This document shows, piece after piece, positions 11,931 to 24,490 of a stretch of 64,000 bases of DNA. Position 1 is the first letter of the stretch. Each line of letters opens with the position of its first letter. The notes beneath the pieces are model-generated. The model had not been told where the DNA came from. It was given only the letters and a program-made list of their open reading frames with translations, and did not search any database. The stretch lies in assembly GCA_028554795.2 (NCBI GenBank), contig CM068839.1, forward strand, positions 45,973,440 through 46,037,439, written 5' to 3'. This DNA comes from Sinohyriopsis cumingii. Lineage: Eukaryota; Mollusca; Bivalvia; Unionida; Unionidae. A program made the translations under genes and the position numbers.

Positions 11931-12837
11931 ACTGATGTTGATGAACTCTTCTCTTTTAACAGAGCAAACTCCCTGTCAAAAATTGCATCCTCTTAAGTCT
12001 GTATTTTCCAGAATTTTAACACCACCGATGAGACTAATCAATGAGTCTACTCTAAGGGATGGAGAGGGCATCTTGAATGCCCCCATTAGACTATTCGTCA
12101 ATTCAGACGGAGGTGCATGTTACAATGTACTGCAGCATGCTTAGTTTTGCAGCCATTGATCTGCTTTGCAAAACATTGGACCAAGTATTTCATACCAAAG
12201 AGCACAGACATATGTATGGGTAGACATGTCTTGTGTCCATCCTTCATGACCTTAAATCATTTACATTTCTTGCTTTTGATTGACATCTCTGTAATGAAAA
12301 ATAGGAAAAAAAAATTACCGACCCACCCACATGCATGAATACACACACATACACACACACAAACCAGGTATAACAGTAGCCACCATGTAGGTAGAAAGGG
12401 GAATTAACCTGTAAAAGTTTATTCCCTTGATCTACATAAAATATAGATAGAAAAGCATTTTTCAGTCTTTTATGGAGGCTAGATTCAGAAGTAGCAAAGA
12501 AAGTTATCTTAAAGTAATGTGACCAGGTAATGTATATGAGGGAGAAATGCAACAACATTAATTACATTGACTCTATTCATAAACAAGGCTGAATACTGAG
12601 CTTCAATGAAAGTAGTGAAGACTCCCAGGGGAGGTAGTTAAGATGGTACCACTGAACTTTTCTGTCTCTGATGACTGAAGGGAAGAAATATTCACATATC
12701 CTGATGATGGAGCTAGTAATAAAAAATCGTCAAATATATACTTCTTTGACATGAGAAAACTAAAAACAATTGCTCAACGGATGAAAAAACAAGTGAATTC
12801 AGTATTTGCAAGGTCTCAGAAAAGAATATATTTAAGA

Positions 12838-13120
12838 ATGTGTGTGTGTGTGATTAGGATTTTTAACATAGCTTTAACAATTTTTTAGTCATATCACTAT
12901 GATGTCTGCAGTGTAACAGTTTATAGTGATGTCTAGCACTGGGGCATCATGCTGCAGACATGTAGCCTATGTCCCACCCAGTCACATATCCTGACACCAG
13001 GCCGACCAGTCCTACTGTTAGTACCATTTTTGCAAGTCTTTGGTATGACTCAGTTGGGCTTCAAACCCGTGACCTCCTGCTTCCGAGGCAGACACTCTAA
13101 CCACTAGGCAACTGTAGCAG
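12838..13120 (-). mobile_element. SINE family A with internal deletion
   Basis: A TG-repeat tail at the plus-strand start is followed by TTTAACATAGCTTTAACAATT and the reversed head with CACTCTAACCACTAGGC. The roughly 40-bp segment containing 'CCAAGCGAGGCAGCTG', present in other copies, is missing between 'CAGTCCTA' and 'CTGTTAGTACC'. Confidence 0.9.
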
Positions 13121-14049
13121 CCTGTTTCCAAGAATGAACTAGTGCAAACTTATGATTGATCAATCCCTCAGAAAGGCAGACAAAAGAAGAGATAGGAAGA
13201 TAGCATCAATGAGCGGAAAGGCATGGACTTTGCAAAGTCCAAAAAAGGGGCAGGGATTGTTGCAAAGTCATCAGTGGCACTTCTTTGACCAGCCAGGTTA
13301 CAGAAGAAATGAAAATAAAATATGAACGAAATGAAATTAACCCCTCAATCCCAAGGGGAGACCAATCTAGTCTAGCTTCCACCAAGCAAGACTATAACCT
13401 GTCAGCACTTCTGTTGCAAAAATAAGCCATTAGATGTGGCAAATATCTTTTTAGCCAGGGAGTAGTGGATTTGTGAGGCAGTGAATGTACCTTTAACATA
13501 TCATGATTCAGTAATGTGCTCTACGAAAAAATAATCAAATGAAAAACTAACCAAAACCTTTACTCTAATTTTTTATGACTGGCCTTGATCCAAATGTCAA
13601 ACGAGCAAATGAGCATATAGCAGAAAAATAGTCTTAGCTTTGTTAACAAATTAAGAGGTACAGGAACTGTCAATATCTGTCACCTCTATTTAAAAGCTGT
13701 AGCTTTCTTCAATCTTGCTGTAACAAAAACCAGATCTATTTCTTTGCAGTCTCCAAGTGTATTAGTTGTTTATAAACTTTATAAAGTCTAAAACCTTATG
13801 ATATAGTATATTACAATATACGTATTATACTATACTTTATTATACTGTATTATATTGCAATTTGCATTATGACACCAGACCTTCCTTAAACTAACCTCAC
13901 TGCGGACTGGTCACATATTTTTATTTCACTGAAGCCATTCTATTACTAATCAACCCCTTTATAATAGCCAAATTTATATAACTGTCCACATTTGTTTTGG
14001 AAGTTCTGCTGTTAATCAATATTTGCTTATGTTTGGTATAACCAAAACA

Positions 14050-14430
14050 CTGTTATGGAATGGGCCATCTAATTAGGAACCTTACAGAATATGCCATGTA
14101 ATTAGTAACCTTACAGAATGGGCCATGTAATTAGTAACCTTACAGAACAGGCCATGTAATTAGTAACCTTACAGAATGGGCCATGTAATTAGTAACCTTA
14201 CAAAACAGGCCACGTAATTAGTAACATTACAGAACAGGCCATGTAATTAGTAACCTTACAGAATGGGCCATGTAATTAGTAACTTTACAGAACAGGCCAT
14301 GTAAGTAGTAACCTTACAGAATGGGCCATGTAATTAGTAACTTTACAGAACAGGCCATGCAATTAGTAACCTTACAGAATGGGCCATGTAATTAGTAACC
14401 TGACAGAATGGGCCATGTAATTAGTAATGT
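14050..14430. repeat. Minisatellite, 29-30 bp unit, about 12 copies
   Basis: The unit is GGCCATGTAATTAGTAACCT plus TACAGAA(CA/TG). Copies ending in ACA and in TGG alternate through most of the array, so the effective expanding unit is a dimer of about 59 bp. Confidence 0.94.
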
Positions 14431-14604
14431 TTATTTGCATGCTTACTTGTAATTACCCGTAATCTTCAATGATTGTTCCTCGCCAAATCACGATCATGGG
14501 AGATAAAACTATTAATTTAAGGAATCTAGCTTGGAAATTGGTAAATATTTGACCACTATGAAGACATGGAATAAACTAAGACTTCACATGGTCGAATGTG
14601 ATTT

Positions 14605-15235
14605 ATTATTATGATGTTTATGCCATGATGGTAATTATTTGGAGGTAAACTTACCACGGGACCTATCAAAACCATATGTTTATGCCATGACGGTAATTAT
14701 TTGGATGTAAACTTACCATGGGACCTATCAAAACCTTATGTTTATGCCATGATGGTAATTATTTGGATGTAAACTTACCATGGGACCTATCAAAACCTTA
14801 TGTTTATGCCATGATGGTAATTATTTGGATGTAAACTTACCATGGGACCTATCAAAACCTTATGTTTATGCCATGATGGTAATTATTTGGATGTAAACTT
14901 ACCATGGGACCTATCAAAACCTTATGTTTATGCCATGATGGTAATTATTTGGATGTAAACTTACCATGGGACCTATCAAAACCTTATGTTTATGCCATGA
15001 CGGTAATTATTTGGATGTAAACTTACCATGGGACCTATCAAAACCTTACGTTTATGCCATGATGGTAATTATTTGGATGTAAACTTACCATGGGACCTAT
15101 CAAAACCTTATGTTTATGCCATGATGGTAATTATTTGAAGGTAAACTTACCTTGGAACCTATCAAAAACTTATGTTTATGCCATGATGGGAATTATTTGG
15201 ATGTAAACATGCCATGGGACCTCTCAAAACCTAAA
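14605..15235. repeat. Minisatellite, 62-bp unit, 10 copies
   Basis: The unit includes ATGTTTATGCCATGATGGTA, ATTATTTGGATGTAAACTTACC and ATGGGACCTATCAAAACCTT. Central copies are almost identical and the last two are diverged. This is typical of a young array decaying at its edges. Confidence 0.96.
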
Positions 15236-15731
15236 TTCATAACCATTCACTTGCAGAAACTGCTGTTATAAGCACTATAAGTCTAGTTTATCAAAAACTT
15301 GAGGAGCAACATGACACCCTCATACTTTTGTTGATAAGCAATAGCAGTCTATTTTAGCAGGGGTAGATCAGTATTAGAACTGCTCAAATACGACACAAAT
15401 AAATAAAGAGGCAGTTCAGCTCACAGAGGAGCTAGCTTAGAGAAGTTTCCCTATATTAAGATTTAGCTTAGCAACTGAAATGAAATGCAAACTATGAAAC
15501 AGTGGCTGAAAAATGCAGGTCTCTTTACATAAATCTACAAAAAAAAGAAATCTATGATGTTAAATTTTGTTCATAATTTCTGAGCTGGAGCATTTGTGTA
15601 AAATGGTAATTTAAATATATGGCATGGAAACATCTCTAACACCCAGACACAGATCAAAATGTTCTGTCCACTTGGCTAATAAAGAAGTCAGTGAAGAGGA
15701 CTAATGCTATTCCTCCGCTAGTACTACAAAC

Positions 15732-15832
15732 CTGCCCAACTGTCTCTGGAGATCGGTCATGTACTGTTGACACTGGGCATAGTAGGTCATCTGAGCCTCG
15801 ATGTAATCATTTAGGCATCTCAAGTGATGAGC
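15732..15832 (-). CDS. SH3GLB1: Endophilin-B exon: end of BAR domain
   Basis: This internal coding exon is 101 bp: 33 codons plus two bases of a split Ser codon. It encodes AHHLRCLNDYIEAQMTYYAQ followed by CQQYMTDLQRQLG. It corresponds to the vertebrate block HHLRCLNDFVEAQMTYYAQC...MLDLQKQLGS, the last BAR helix. The acceptor read on the minus strand ends ATGTTTCAG and the donor is GGGCAG|GTTTGT. The phase-2 end joins the T at the start of the next exon to give AGT (Ser), as in the conserved QLGSF junction. A 62-bp minisatellite begins only about 36 bp upstream of the acceptor, so the branch-point region lies at the very edge of the array. Confidence 0.95.
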
Positions 15833-15867
15833 CTGAAACATAAAGATTAACTCTTGCTGAAAATAAT

Positions 15868-16880
15868 TTTAGCCCTCAATTACACAGTAAACTTCCCTAT
15901 TACAGTTATAAAGCTGAAAATCTATCAATGTAGCCATCAATTACACAGTAAAACTTCCCTATCAAAGTTATAAGGCTGAAAAGTTATCAATGTAGCCATC
16001 AGTTACAGAGTAAAACTTCCCTATTACAGTTATAAAGCTGAAAAGCTATCAATGTAGCCATCAATTACACAGTTAAACTTCCCAATTACAGTTATAAGGC
16101 TGAAAAGTTATCAATGTAGCCATCAATTACAGAGTAAAACTTCCCTATTACAGTTATAAAGCTGAAAAGCTATCAATGTAGCCATCAATTACACAGTAAA
16201 ACTTCCCAATTACAGTTATAAGGCTGAAAAGTTATCAATGTAGCCATCAGTTACAGAGTAAAACTTCCCTATTACAGTTATAAAGCTGAAAAGCTATCAA
16301 TGTAGCCATCAATTACACAGTAAAACTTCCCTATTACAGTTATAAGGCTGAAAAGTTATCAATGTAGCCATCAGTTACAGAGTAAAACTTCCCTATTACA
16401 GTTATAAAGCTGAAAAGCTATCAATGTAGCCATCAATTACACAGTAAAACTTCCCTATTACAGTTATAAAGCTGAAATGCTATCAATGTAGCCATCAATT
16501 ACACAGTAAAACTTCCCTATTACAGTTATAAAGCTGAAAAGCTATCAATGTAGCCATCAATTACACAGTAAAACTTCCCTATTACAGTTATAAAGCTGAA
16601 ATGCTATCAATGTAGCCATCAATTACACAGTAAAACTTCCCTATTACAGTTATAAAGCTGAAAAGCTATCAATGTAGCCATCAATTACACAGTAAAACTT
16701 CCCTATTACAGTTATAAAGCTGAAATGCTATCAATGTAGCCATCAATTACACAGTAAAACTTCCCTATTACAGTTATAAAGCTGAAAAGCTATCAATGTA
16801 GCTATCAATTACACAGTAAAACTTCCCTATTACAGTTATAAGGTTGAAAAGTTATCAATGTAGCCATCCGTTACAGAGTA
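15868..16880. repeat. Minisatellite, 61-62 bp unit, about 16 copies, next to a splice acceptor
   Basis: The unit includes TATAAAGCTGAAAAGCTATC, AATGTAGCCATCAATTACACAG and TAAAACTTCCCTATTACAGT. Two-unit blocks recur: GAAAAGC/GAAATGC types alternate at 16440-16800, and CACAG/CAGAG types alternate earlier. The array ends about 36 bp from the acceptor of the exon at 15732-15832. Confidence 0.96.
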
Positions 16881-17112
16881 AAGCTTCCCTATCACTTTTA
16901 TAATAATCCTTCGGTTACATAGTAAATCTTCCCGATCACTTTTATAATAATCCTTTGGTTACACAGTAAATCTTCCCGATCACTTTTATAATAATCCTTC
17001 GGTTACATAGTAAATCTTCCCTATCACTTTTATAATAATCCTTCAGTTACATAGTAAATCTTCCCTATAACTTTTATAATAATCCTTCGGTTACATAGTA
17101 AATCTTCCCAAT
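16881..17112. repeat. Minisatellite, 44-bp unit, 5 copies
   Basis: The unit is CTTTTATAATAATCCTTCGG plus TTACATAGTAAATCTTCCC and GATCA. Its 'TTACA-AGTAAA-CTTCCC' core is shared with the adjoining 62-bp unit, so it looks like a shortened derivative of that array. Confidence 0.92.
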
Positions 17113-19355
17113 TAGAGTTCAATGACCAGAGTAAAGAAGGTACTCTAATAGACAGGTTGATCATCTTCTAATAGACAGGTATTAAAGACAGGCTGACCAT
17201 CTTCTGAAGAGTACAAGGTGCTAATCTCACAGATCAAGTGCATAAAATTACCCACAATTCCTTTTTAAAAAATGACTTATTGGCACAGAAATCAAATTTT
17301 TAAGTAAATTATATTTCTCCTATAATATTGACCTGATCGTATTACACAGGATAACATTCTTTGTTACCTCCAAATCCAAACAGGAAACTCTTACAGGTTA
17401 ACTCCCCATTCTTCCCATGGCTACCATTACAACGGGTTTAAGCCAGTTTTTTAAACCTAAAAGGACGCTTATATGATGGGGAAAGGTGGTAGAGATTATC
17501 TGCAATGTGATCAGGTCTGTATTACGGGAGAAACATAACTTACTGAAAAAAAAGATTGTTTTCACCAGTAAGAGCATTATCTGATCACACATTACTAAGT
17601 AAGTAAGAGGGAAAAATGCTGAGCATGCTACCTCAACCTGCATCATCCATGAAGAGCATGATTGCTCAACTAACAGATGAAATTCTCCTAATGTTGGTTT
17701 AGCATAGCATGAGACCCTAGTTATAAACATGCTAGGAGATCCCATTAGGATTCAGCACTTGATTATGGTTTCACCCTTAAAATGTTTCCAGGCAAATCAA
17801 AACAAAAGTGTCCAATACCACCTAGTTATGACATTGCGCTATCATAAATGGGTTGATAACTGTCTGGCCTATGAGGTTCAGTTCTCTCCTCTGTTAGGCT
17901 ATGTCCCGCAGATAAAAGCTTTAGAAATTGGTCTGGGCATGCCATCCAAACAACTCCACCTGTCTTGAATGAGATGTTTCATTCAAATGCTGGGCTCATG
18001 GAAATTACATGTACGTCCTGAACACAGGTTTTCATGAGGTGATCCTGTTGCTGATGTATGTCAGTGTATGCAAATTTTAGCACTTGTGATATTACGCAGA
18101 GATGCTGCCAGGATTTTATCTTAAGGGGAGAGCGCCCCCTTGCAACAAAGATTAATGGGAGATTAGAACATAAAGGGGGAGGAGGAAACAGCCATAGTTC
18201 AATATTTACCTAACACTTCAATATTAATCTTTCTTTCTTCCTGCTCCACTCGCATAGTGCCCTATTTAAATCAGAATCTTTGCCTCTAGTTGCATAATCT
18301 TTTGACAGTCTCCATGCTTAATCTGTTCTGTGCTGAGAACCCCCTTTCACAGTTTGATGTTGGAATATGTCCAATATAAGATTTTTCATGAACACAAGTT
18401 CTACCAAAGTTTCACTTTCTTGAATCAGTGCTTTACCAATACTATGCCAGATTTACTATCTGTTCCTTAATGCTACAGTATTAGAATTTTAAGTCCATTA
18501 ATCCCATATTCTACTTGTTCAGACAGAGGTATTTGGATCAAATAAATATCTTTACTTCTAAGTTTCATTTTAAAATTCTTATTTATTACATTTATCTTAA
18601 CTATTATTCTAGGGTTATATGGTTTTGTAGCACAAAATCACGTAGCGTGAAATTGTGATGAGAAAATAAATGAAAACTGCAATCTATTTTTAAACTGTCT
18701 GTATCTTAATTTAACTTGTTACATGCCTGTCTCTACTTTTCAAAATACTGTAGAAATAGGTTGATCTGCATGTCGTCCATTTTTGTCCATCCACAGCATG
18801 TACGTCGGATTCATATTTAACACCATTTTCAGGTTCAAAATCATTCATTAACGTTCCAGCTCCAATAACCTGGTATCCTTCCTAACTTTAAATATAAATT
18901 GCCTTCATCGCTATCATCAGCCAGTATTTGCCAAAAAGAATCATCATCAAAAAAGAACCATGCAGGGAATCAGTCATTTTGGATTTGCTAGGTAACCCAT
19001 ATTATAAATGTGCATTTGTAAAACTTTCTTGATGAAAGATTCAAATTATGACAGAATGCTTACTTTGGGCCCCAATGTGCTAATCAAATTTAGTTTAATA
19101 ACCACTCATGTCAAACCATAAAACCCAGATATGTAATCAGTTATGAGAAAAGATACATTATGATATGCATTAGGATATGTCTACTGACCTAAGAAATGAC
19201 AAGCACGTGAAAGGGTGAAAGGCTGAATAAAACTTGCATACTGTGCAGAGTACATTTTCATATGTGCAACGTTAAACTAATTTGTGGGAGTTCTCATTCA
19301 TCACTGGTCTCCAAGTGTGCAAATTCATACAAATTTCAAGCAATCATGCACCTTG

Positions 19356-19743
19356 TCAGCATCTCTGGTTATGACATGCCTTTCGGACAGAAAAGCCTGG
19401 TTCAGCCATTGTGGATATTCTCTGTATACTTCTGATAATACCTGAGAGTGCTACAGGATCATGGAACTTCATCTCTCTTTGCTTACTGATCAAGGGGATG
19501 GGGCGAACAGTTATTTGTTGATTGCTTTGTGTCATCAACCGACTGATTGGAATGGAGTGGAAAGTAGTTCGGGTTCACACAAAGGACATGTATCTCATTG
19601 ACTCTGCATGCTGAGGCAAGCACCATCAGAAAGCAAGTCTTATATGATAGCTGTCTGGTGGATGCGGATGACATGGGTTCAAAATTGGAGTTATCAACCA
19701 TGACAGCAAACTGGAATGTCGTGTCCAATATTGTCTCATCCAT
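19356..19743 (-). pseudogene. Tyrosine-recombinase fragment (DIRS/Crypton-like)
   Basis: The minus-strand frame ending at 19743 contains FEPMSSASTRQLSYKTC, then FLMVLASACRVNEIHVL. This follows the pattern FEPL..AS...LTLKT.FLLALAS.KR.SEIHAL, typical of tyrosine recombinases of DIRS-type retroelements and related transposons. The Arg in ACRVNEI would be the first catalytic Arg (box I). The frame stops after about 86 codons. A second minus frame (19356-19538) overlaps in a different phase, implying a frameshift. Its DPVALSGIIRSIQR might be the following region, but that is weak. The other catalytic residues and the terminal repeats of an element were not found. It is likely a dead fragment. Confidence 0.6.
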
Positions 19744-20699
19744 AATGTCAGAATGTTATCCCTTTTCAGCAACTCTTTATGGCGATGAGACTAACTACTT
19801 CAAAGAGAGGGTGAAAGATGTTGGCCAGATGAGGAATAGAGGCAGAGAGTGGTGTGATACTGTCTGAAGTGAAGTCAAATATGAATGGTATCATAATTTC
19901 AAAATATAAATTCACAAGAATTTACAAAAATGTTGCATTCATGATTAAAAAACAGCATTTTAACTTAATGTACCATTGAAAACATAAAGATAATTAATTT
20001 TAAGTTATAAATGTTTTGTAATTTAACTGGATTGTGTAAATGACATCTTAGCATATGGCAGTGGAAGTAAAAATTGGTTTAAACCAGATAGAATGGTAAC
20101 CAACGAATGCATATAAAGGGGAGTTAACCTATAAGAGTTGCTTCCCTTTGTCTTTGTAACTTGAACCAACAGCCTACCCAGGCTGGATTTGGAGGTAGCA
20201 TAGAAAGTTATCCTAATGTGATAGGTAATGTATTTGCCATAAAAATTTCAAAGTCTACTATCATCTTATATAAACTATATTTCTAACTGAAACTTAGACA
20301 CAGTGTTGTAAATGGCTTTAATTATCTAGCAATGTATCAGTTGCCAAAAGAAACTTTAGTAAAAGATTTAAATTTCAAGACCTTGAGCTTTTAATGCCTC
20401 TAATGATGATGCCACCATCAGTGAAAAGTGATACCTCAGTCATTCAAAGGTGCTTGTATGTCAATGGAGTATAGGTGTCCAAAGGCACTTGCACGAGGTA
20501 AAGGGTTACATTCCTCCCCATTTGCGGCAAGTTACATTATAACATTATATTTGCAGCTGGGGAATTGTTCTTTTAAAAAAATGATATTTTTGTTTAATGC
20601 AACTGGGGTTTGAATTAAGTAGTGGCTGAACATGAAAATTAAAATAAGTTCTGAAGTAAAAGTGATATTTTTATGATCTTGACTGGAGCAGAGTAATTA

Positions 20700-21206
20700 A
20701 CAAATTTCCACCAACTCTAACAGCTATCATAAAATTATCAAGTTTAAAATGGAATACTCCATCAATACTGCAACAGCTACCACACAACTATCAAGCTCAA
20801 AATGGAATATTCCATCAATACTGCAACAGCTACCACACAACTATCAAGCTCAAAATGGAATATTCCATCAATACTGCAACAGCTATCACACAACTATCAA
20901 GCTCAAAATGGAATATTCCATCAATACTGTAATAGCTATCACAAAACTATCAAGTACAAAATGGAATATTCCATCCATACTGTAACAGCTATCACAAAAC
21001 TATCACGTTCAAAATGGAATATTCCATCAATATAGATGGGATAGAGATGGGATAATGAATAGGGATGGGATAATGCATAGGGAATAATGTTGGAATTATG
21101 TTCACTGTAACAGCTATCACAAAATTATTACGTTTAATATGGAATATTCCATCAATACTGTAACAGCTATAACAAAATTATCACATTTAAAATGGAATAT
21201 TCCATG
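20700..21206. repeat. Minisatellite, 53-bp unit, with a foreign 65-bp insert
   Basis: The unit is AAAATGGAATATTCCATCAA plus TACTGCAACAGCTATCACA and AAACTATCAAG. GGAATATTCC is a perfect 10-bp palindrome in each copy. At 21036-21105 the array is broken by sequence (GATGGGATAATGCATAGGG) matching the separate array at 22.1-23.6 kb. Confidence 0.93.
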
Positions 21207-21749
21207 CAAAGAATCACATTCCTTGATAGCATATTTTATGAAAACAAAAACATCTTTTGACTGATATTATAAACCTACAGATAAAAACTTATCTACATTA
21301 TCATTTCTTCAATCCATTCCATTGCAAGAAGCCTCATCTATAGTCAATTATTATGAATTAAATGTATCTGCAATAAAGAGTCGGACTTTGAGAAACATGC
21401 ATCTAATCTCATCCAATTTGAACAAAAAAGGAATAATCCGAGTCAATTATTCAAATCTACTTAACCCAGCTAAGTAGATAATGGATCTAGTAGTGTAATA
21501 TCTGCAATATCTACTTATGACAAACAATTATTTTCTCCAATGTGCAATTAGATCTGTTTGGCTAGTTGCCAAAATGGCTCTGCTACATATGACCCAAAAA
21601 TCCTCCCATTTTTGCACAGAGTATTGGCTTTAAATTAAGCAACCATTTAATAAGAGCTAATTTTTCCAGTAAACACCAGTTAGCATGTGCATCAAGTGCA
21701 CTAGTAAACTCTCTGCTTACAAACAGTTAGTCAAGACACATGTACATAC

Positions 21750-21839
21750 ATGTGTACTAGCAATTCCCTCCAGCAAAAGTTTGGTGATTTCTGACTGTCT
21801 ATCAAAGTCAAGTTGTGCTGCCCGCAGGTCCCCCTCTGC
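21750..21839 (-). CDS. SH3GLB1: Endophilin-B exon: BAR helix, DFDRQSEITKLLLEG block
   Basis: This internal coding exon is 90 bp, exactly 30 codons, phase 0 at both ends. It encodes AEGDLRAAQLDFDRQSEIT followed by KLLLEGIASTH. The vertebrate counterpart carries the near-identical block EFDRQAEITRLLLEGISSTH, which makes this the most diagnostic exon of the set. The acceptor read on the minus strand ends TTTTCAG and the donor is CAT|GTATGT. It is the start of the third BAR helix. The flanking intron sequence is unique for a few hundred bases on each side before arrays resume at 21.2 kb and 22.04 kb. Confidence 0.95.
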
Positions 21840-22035
21840 CTGAAAATAAACAGGAATACAAAAAAATGAAATGTTAGATGCAATAATTAAATACATAAAT
21901 AGCAAGTAAATCCAACAATGGCCATATCAGTAACCAGTCATGCTTGAAAATAAAATAAGGCACATATTAATGAAAACTCAATCTGTAATACATTATTTAG
22001 ATACTTAAAATAATCAAGAAAATGATTAATATAAA

Positions 22036-23590
22036 AAGTTCTTTATCACTTGAATTTGTGGACATGGTGAATTCTATTGACAACTGAATATTTTAATATA
22101 GAGAAAATCCTGTGTGGGGTAGGAGTGGTGGAATGCATAGGGGATAGTGTTGGAACACTTACACTGTCCTGTGTACAGTTGTGGTAGAGATGGGATAATG
22201 CATAGGGGATTATGTTGGAATACATCCTGTCCTGTGTACAGTTATGGTAGAGACGGGAGAATGCATAAGCATGGGATAATGCATAGGGGATAATGTTGGA
22301 ATATGTCCACTGTCCTGTGTACAGTTATGGTAGAGATGGGATAATGCATAGGGGATAATGCTGGAATATGTCCACTGTCCTGTGTACGGTTATGGTAGAG
22401 ATGGGATAATGCATACGGAATAGTGTTGGAATATGTTCACTGTCCTGTGTACAGTTGTAGAAGAGATGGCAGAAAGCATAGGGGATAATGTTGGAATATG
22501 TCCATTGTCCTGTGTCAAGTTGTGGTAGAGATGGTGGAATGCATAGAGGATAATGTTGTCCACTGTTCTGTGTACTGTTGTGGTAGATGTGGGAATGCAC
22601 TGGGGATATTGTTGGCATATGTTCACTGTCCTGTGTACAGCTGTGATAAATACAGGTGAATGCATAGGGGATAATGTTGGAATATGTCCACTGTCCTGTG
22701 TACAGTTCTGGTAGAGATGGTGGAATGCATAGGGGGATAATGTTGGAATATGTCCACTGTCCTGTGTACAGTTGTGGCAGAGATGAGGGAGTACATAGGG
22801 GATAATGTTGGAATATGTCCACTGTCCTGTGTACAGTTCTGGTAACATAAAAAGTTCTTTGTCCCTTGAATTTGTGGACATGGTGAATTCTATTGACATC
22901 TGAATATTTGCATACAGAGAAAATCCTGTGTGGGGTAGGAGTGGTGGAATGCATAGGGGATAGTGTTGGAATACTTCCTGTCCTGTGTAGAGTTATGGTA
23001 GAGACGGGAGAATGCATAAGCATGGGATAATGCATAGGGGATAATGTTGGAATATGTCCACTGTCCTGTGTACAGTTATGGTAGAGATGGGATAATGCAC
23101 AGGGGATAATGCTGGAATATGTCCACTGTCCTGTGTACAGTTATGGTAGAGATGGGATAATGCATAGGGAATAGTGTTGGAATATGTTCACTGTCCTCTG
23201 TACAGTTGTAGTAGAGATGGCAGAAAGCATAGGGGATAATGTTGGAATATGTCCATTGTCCTGTGTCAAGTTGTGGTAGAGATGGTGGAATGCATAGGGG
23301 ATAATGTTGTCCACTGTCCTGTGTACAGTTGTGGTAGATGTGGGAATGCACTGGGGACATTGTTGGCATATGTTCACTGTCCTGTGTACAGCTGTGATAA
23401 ATACGGGTGAATGCATAGGGGATACTGTTGGAATATGTCCACTGTCCTGTGTACAGTTCTGGTAGAGATGGTGGAATGCATAGGGGGATAATGTTGGAAT
23501 ATGTCCACTGTCCTGTGTACAGTTGTGGCAGAGATGAGGGAATACATAGGGGATAATGTTGGAATATAGCCATTGTTCTGTGACACAATT
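22036..23590. repeat. Two 0.8-kb blocks of a 64-bp minisatellite
   Basis: The unit is GATGGGATAATGCATAGGGG plus ATAATGTTGGAATATGTCC and ACTGTCCTGTGTACAGTTATG. A non-repetitive leader (AAAAAGTTCTTT, then GAATTTGTGGACATGGTGAA and GAGAAAATCCTGTGTGGGG) precedes the units at about 22036. It recurs at about 22848, followed by the same series of variant units. The whole roughly 812-bp block was therefore duplicated in tandem. Minus-strand open frames of 169-236 codons arise from it and are not genes. Confidence 0.94.
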
Positions 23591-24235
23591 CATGCAAATC
23601 TTGATATCGTAGCCTGTTCTTCTGCGATGGAATGTGACGAATATTAGATTACAAAAAATTCCTTTCCTTTTAAAGCAACATTGCATAAATTCATCACCAT
23701 AATATTTATATGAAAAAAAGATAAAATTCTTCTCCTTAACAGAGCAACAAATCTCACATTTAGACCATCAAAATAGTCACTTACTTAAATTCACCGATTC
23801 TACTATTTTGCGGAATATTTGGGACCACAAATACAAAATAAATATCATTCATATCTGTGTTTCAGGCTTTCACTACCAAGATTTATATTTTAATGCTTTA
23901 CAAATGTTATGAAACAATTCCACCACCACCAATAACACACACAATATTGAATCTAAGCACATCTCCCAACCACCCCAAGAAGAAATTACATGTACTGAAG
24001 GATTTGAACTTGAAGCTTAATTCAGCAAAAGTTATGAAAATATTGTGCACAAAGTTCAGACCCTTCTGACGTATCAATAGCATATTATGTATGAATAAAT
24101 GTATAACAATATAATGATATATATACTATAATGGGCCTATTTTAGAAGGGGTAAAACAAATGTCTTCACCATGTATACAATACACATGGGACACTTCATT
24201 CTGCAGTTCTCTGAAACCCAACATTCCATATTACA

Positions 24236-24490
24236 TTTCTGTTACTGTTATAGGGTTTAACGCCATTTTTCAGCACAAGATAGGCTATATATGGCGGCAA
24301 ATATTAATGGTGGAGGAAGAACCCGAGAAAATCCCGGAAAGAACCACCGACCCACAAGAAGCTACCAACAATCTTTCTTACATATCCACAATGGCCAAGC
24401 CCGAGACTCAAACCCACGCAGACAGAGGTGAGATGGCAGTGATCCGTGATGGAGAGTGCTTTAGACCACTCAGTCACTTGGGGCTCCTAC
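24236..24490 (-). mobile_element. SINE family B, near full length
   Basis: Read on plus it runs from TAGGGTTTAACGCCATTTTT through GGAGGAAGAACCCGAG and CCGACCCACAAGAAGCTACC to ACCACTCAGTCACTTGGGGC. It is flanked by a short TACATTT match on both sides (about 24232 and 24488), a likely target duplication. Confidence 0.9.

Larger units (their letters stand above)
1918..15731. other. Intron between BAR-end exon and SH3 exon
   Basis: This 13.8-kb intron holds the arrays and SINEs listed separately. Between them, 2340-2700, 5293-5585, 6116-8093, 8440-9940, 10373-10731, 11011-11265, 11930-12837, 13120-14045 and 15236-15731 are AT-rich with no recognisable gene. The stretch 6380-6830 shows weakly repeated wording (recurring 'gtcactgaagca' and 'gtcataatg') that may be a decayed array. 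An open frame at 9545-9865 (106 codons, plus) has no recognisable family and sits just before an array with similar wording. I regard it as chance. Confidence 0.75.
15833..21749. other. Intron between third BAR-helix exons
   Basis: This 5.9-kb intron starts with two arrays (15868-17112). The stretch 17113-19340 is unique AT-rich sequence in which I see no gene. A recombinase remnant lies at 19356-19743. The stretches 19870-20700 and 21207-21749 show nothing recognisable. A 53-bp array lies between them. Confidence 0.75.

Noticed and set aside
22325-23686. Minus-strand open frames of 169-236 codons
   Set aside because: They translate the 64-bp array in several frames at once and cross the block duplication. 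Composition is repeat-like (HRTVDIFQHYPLC).
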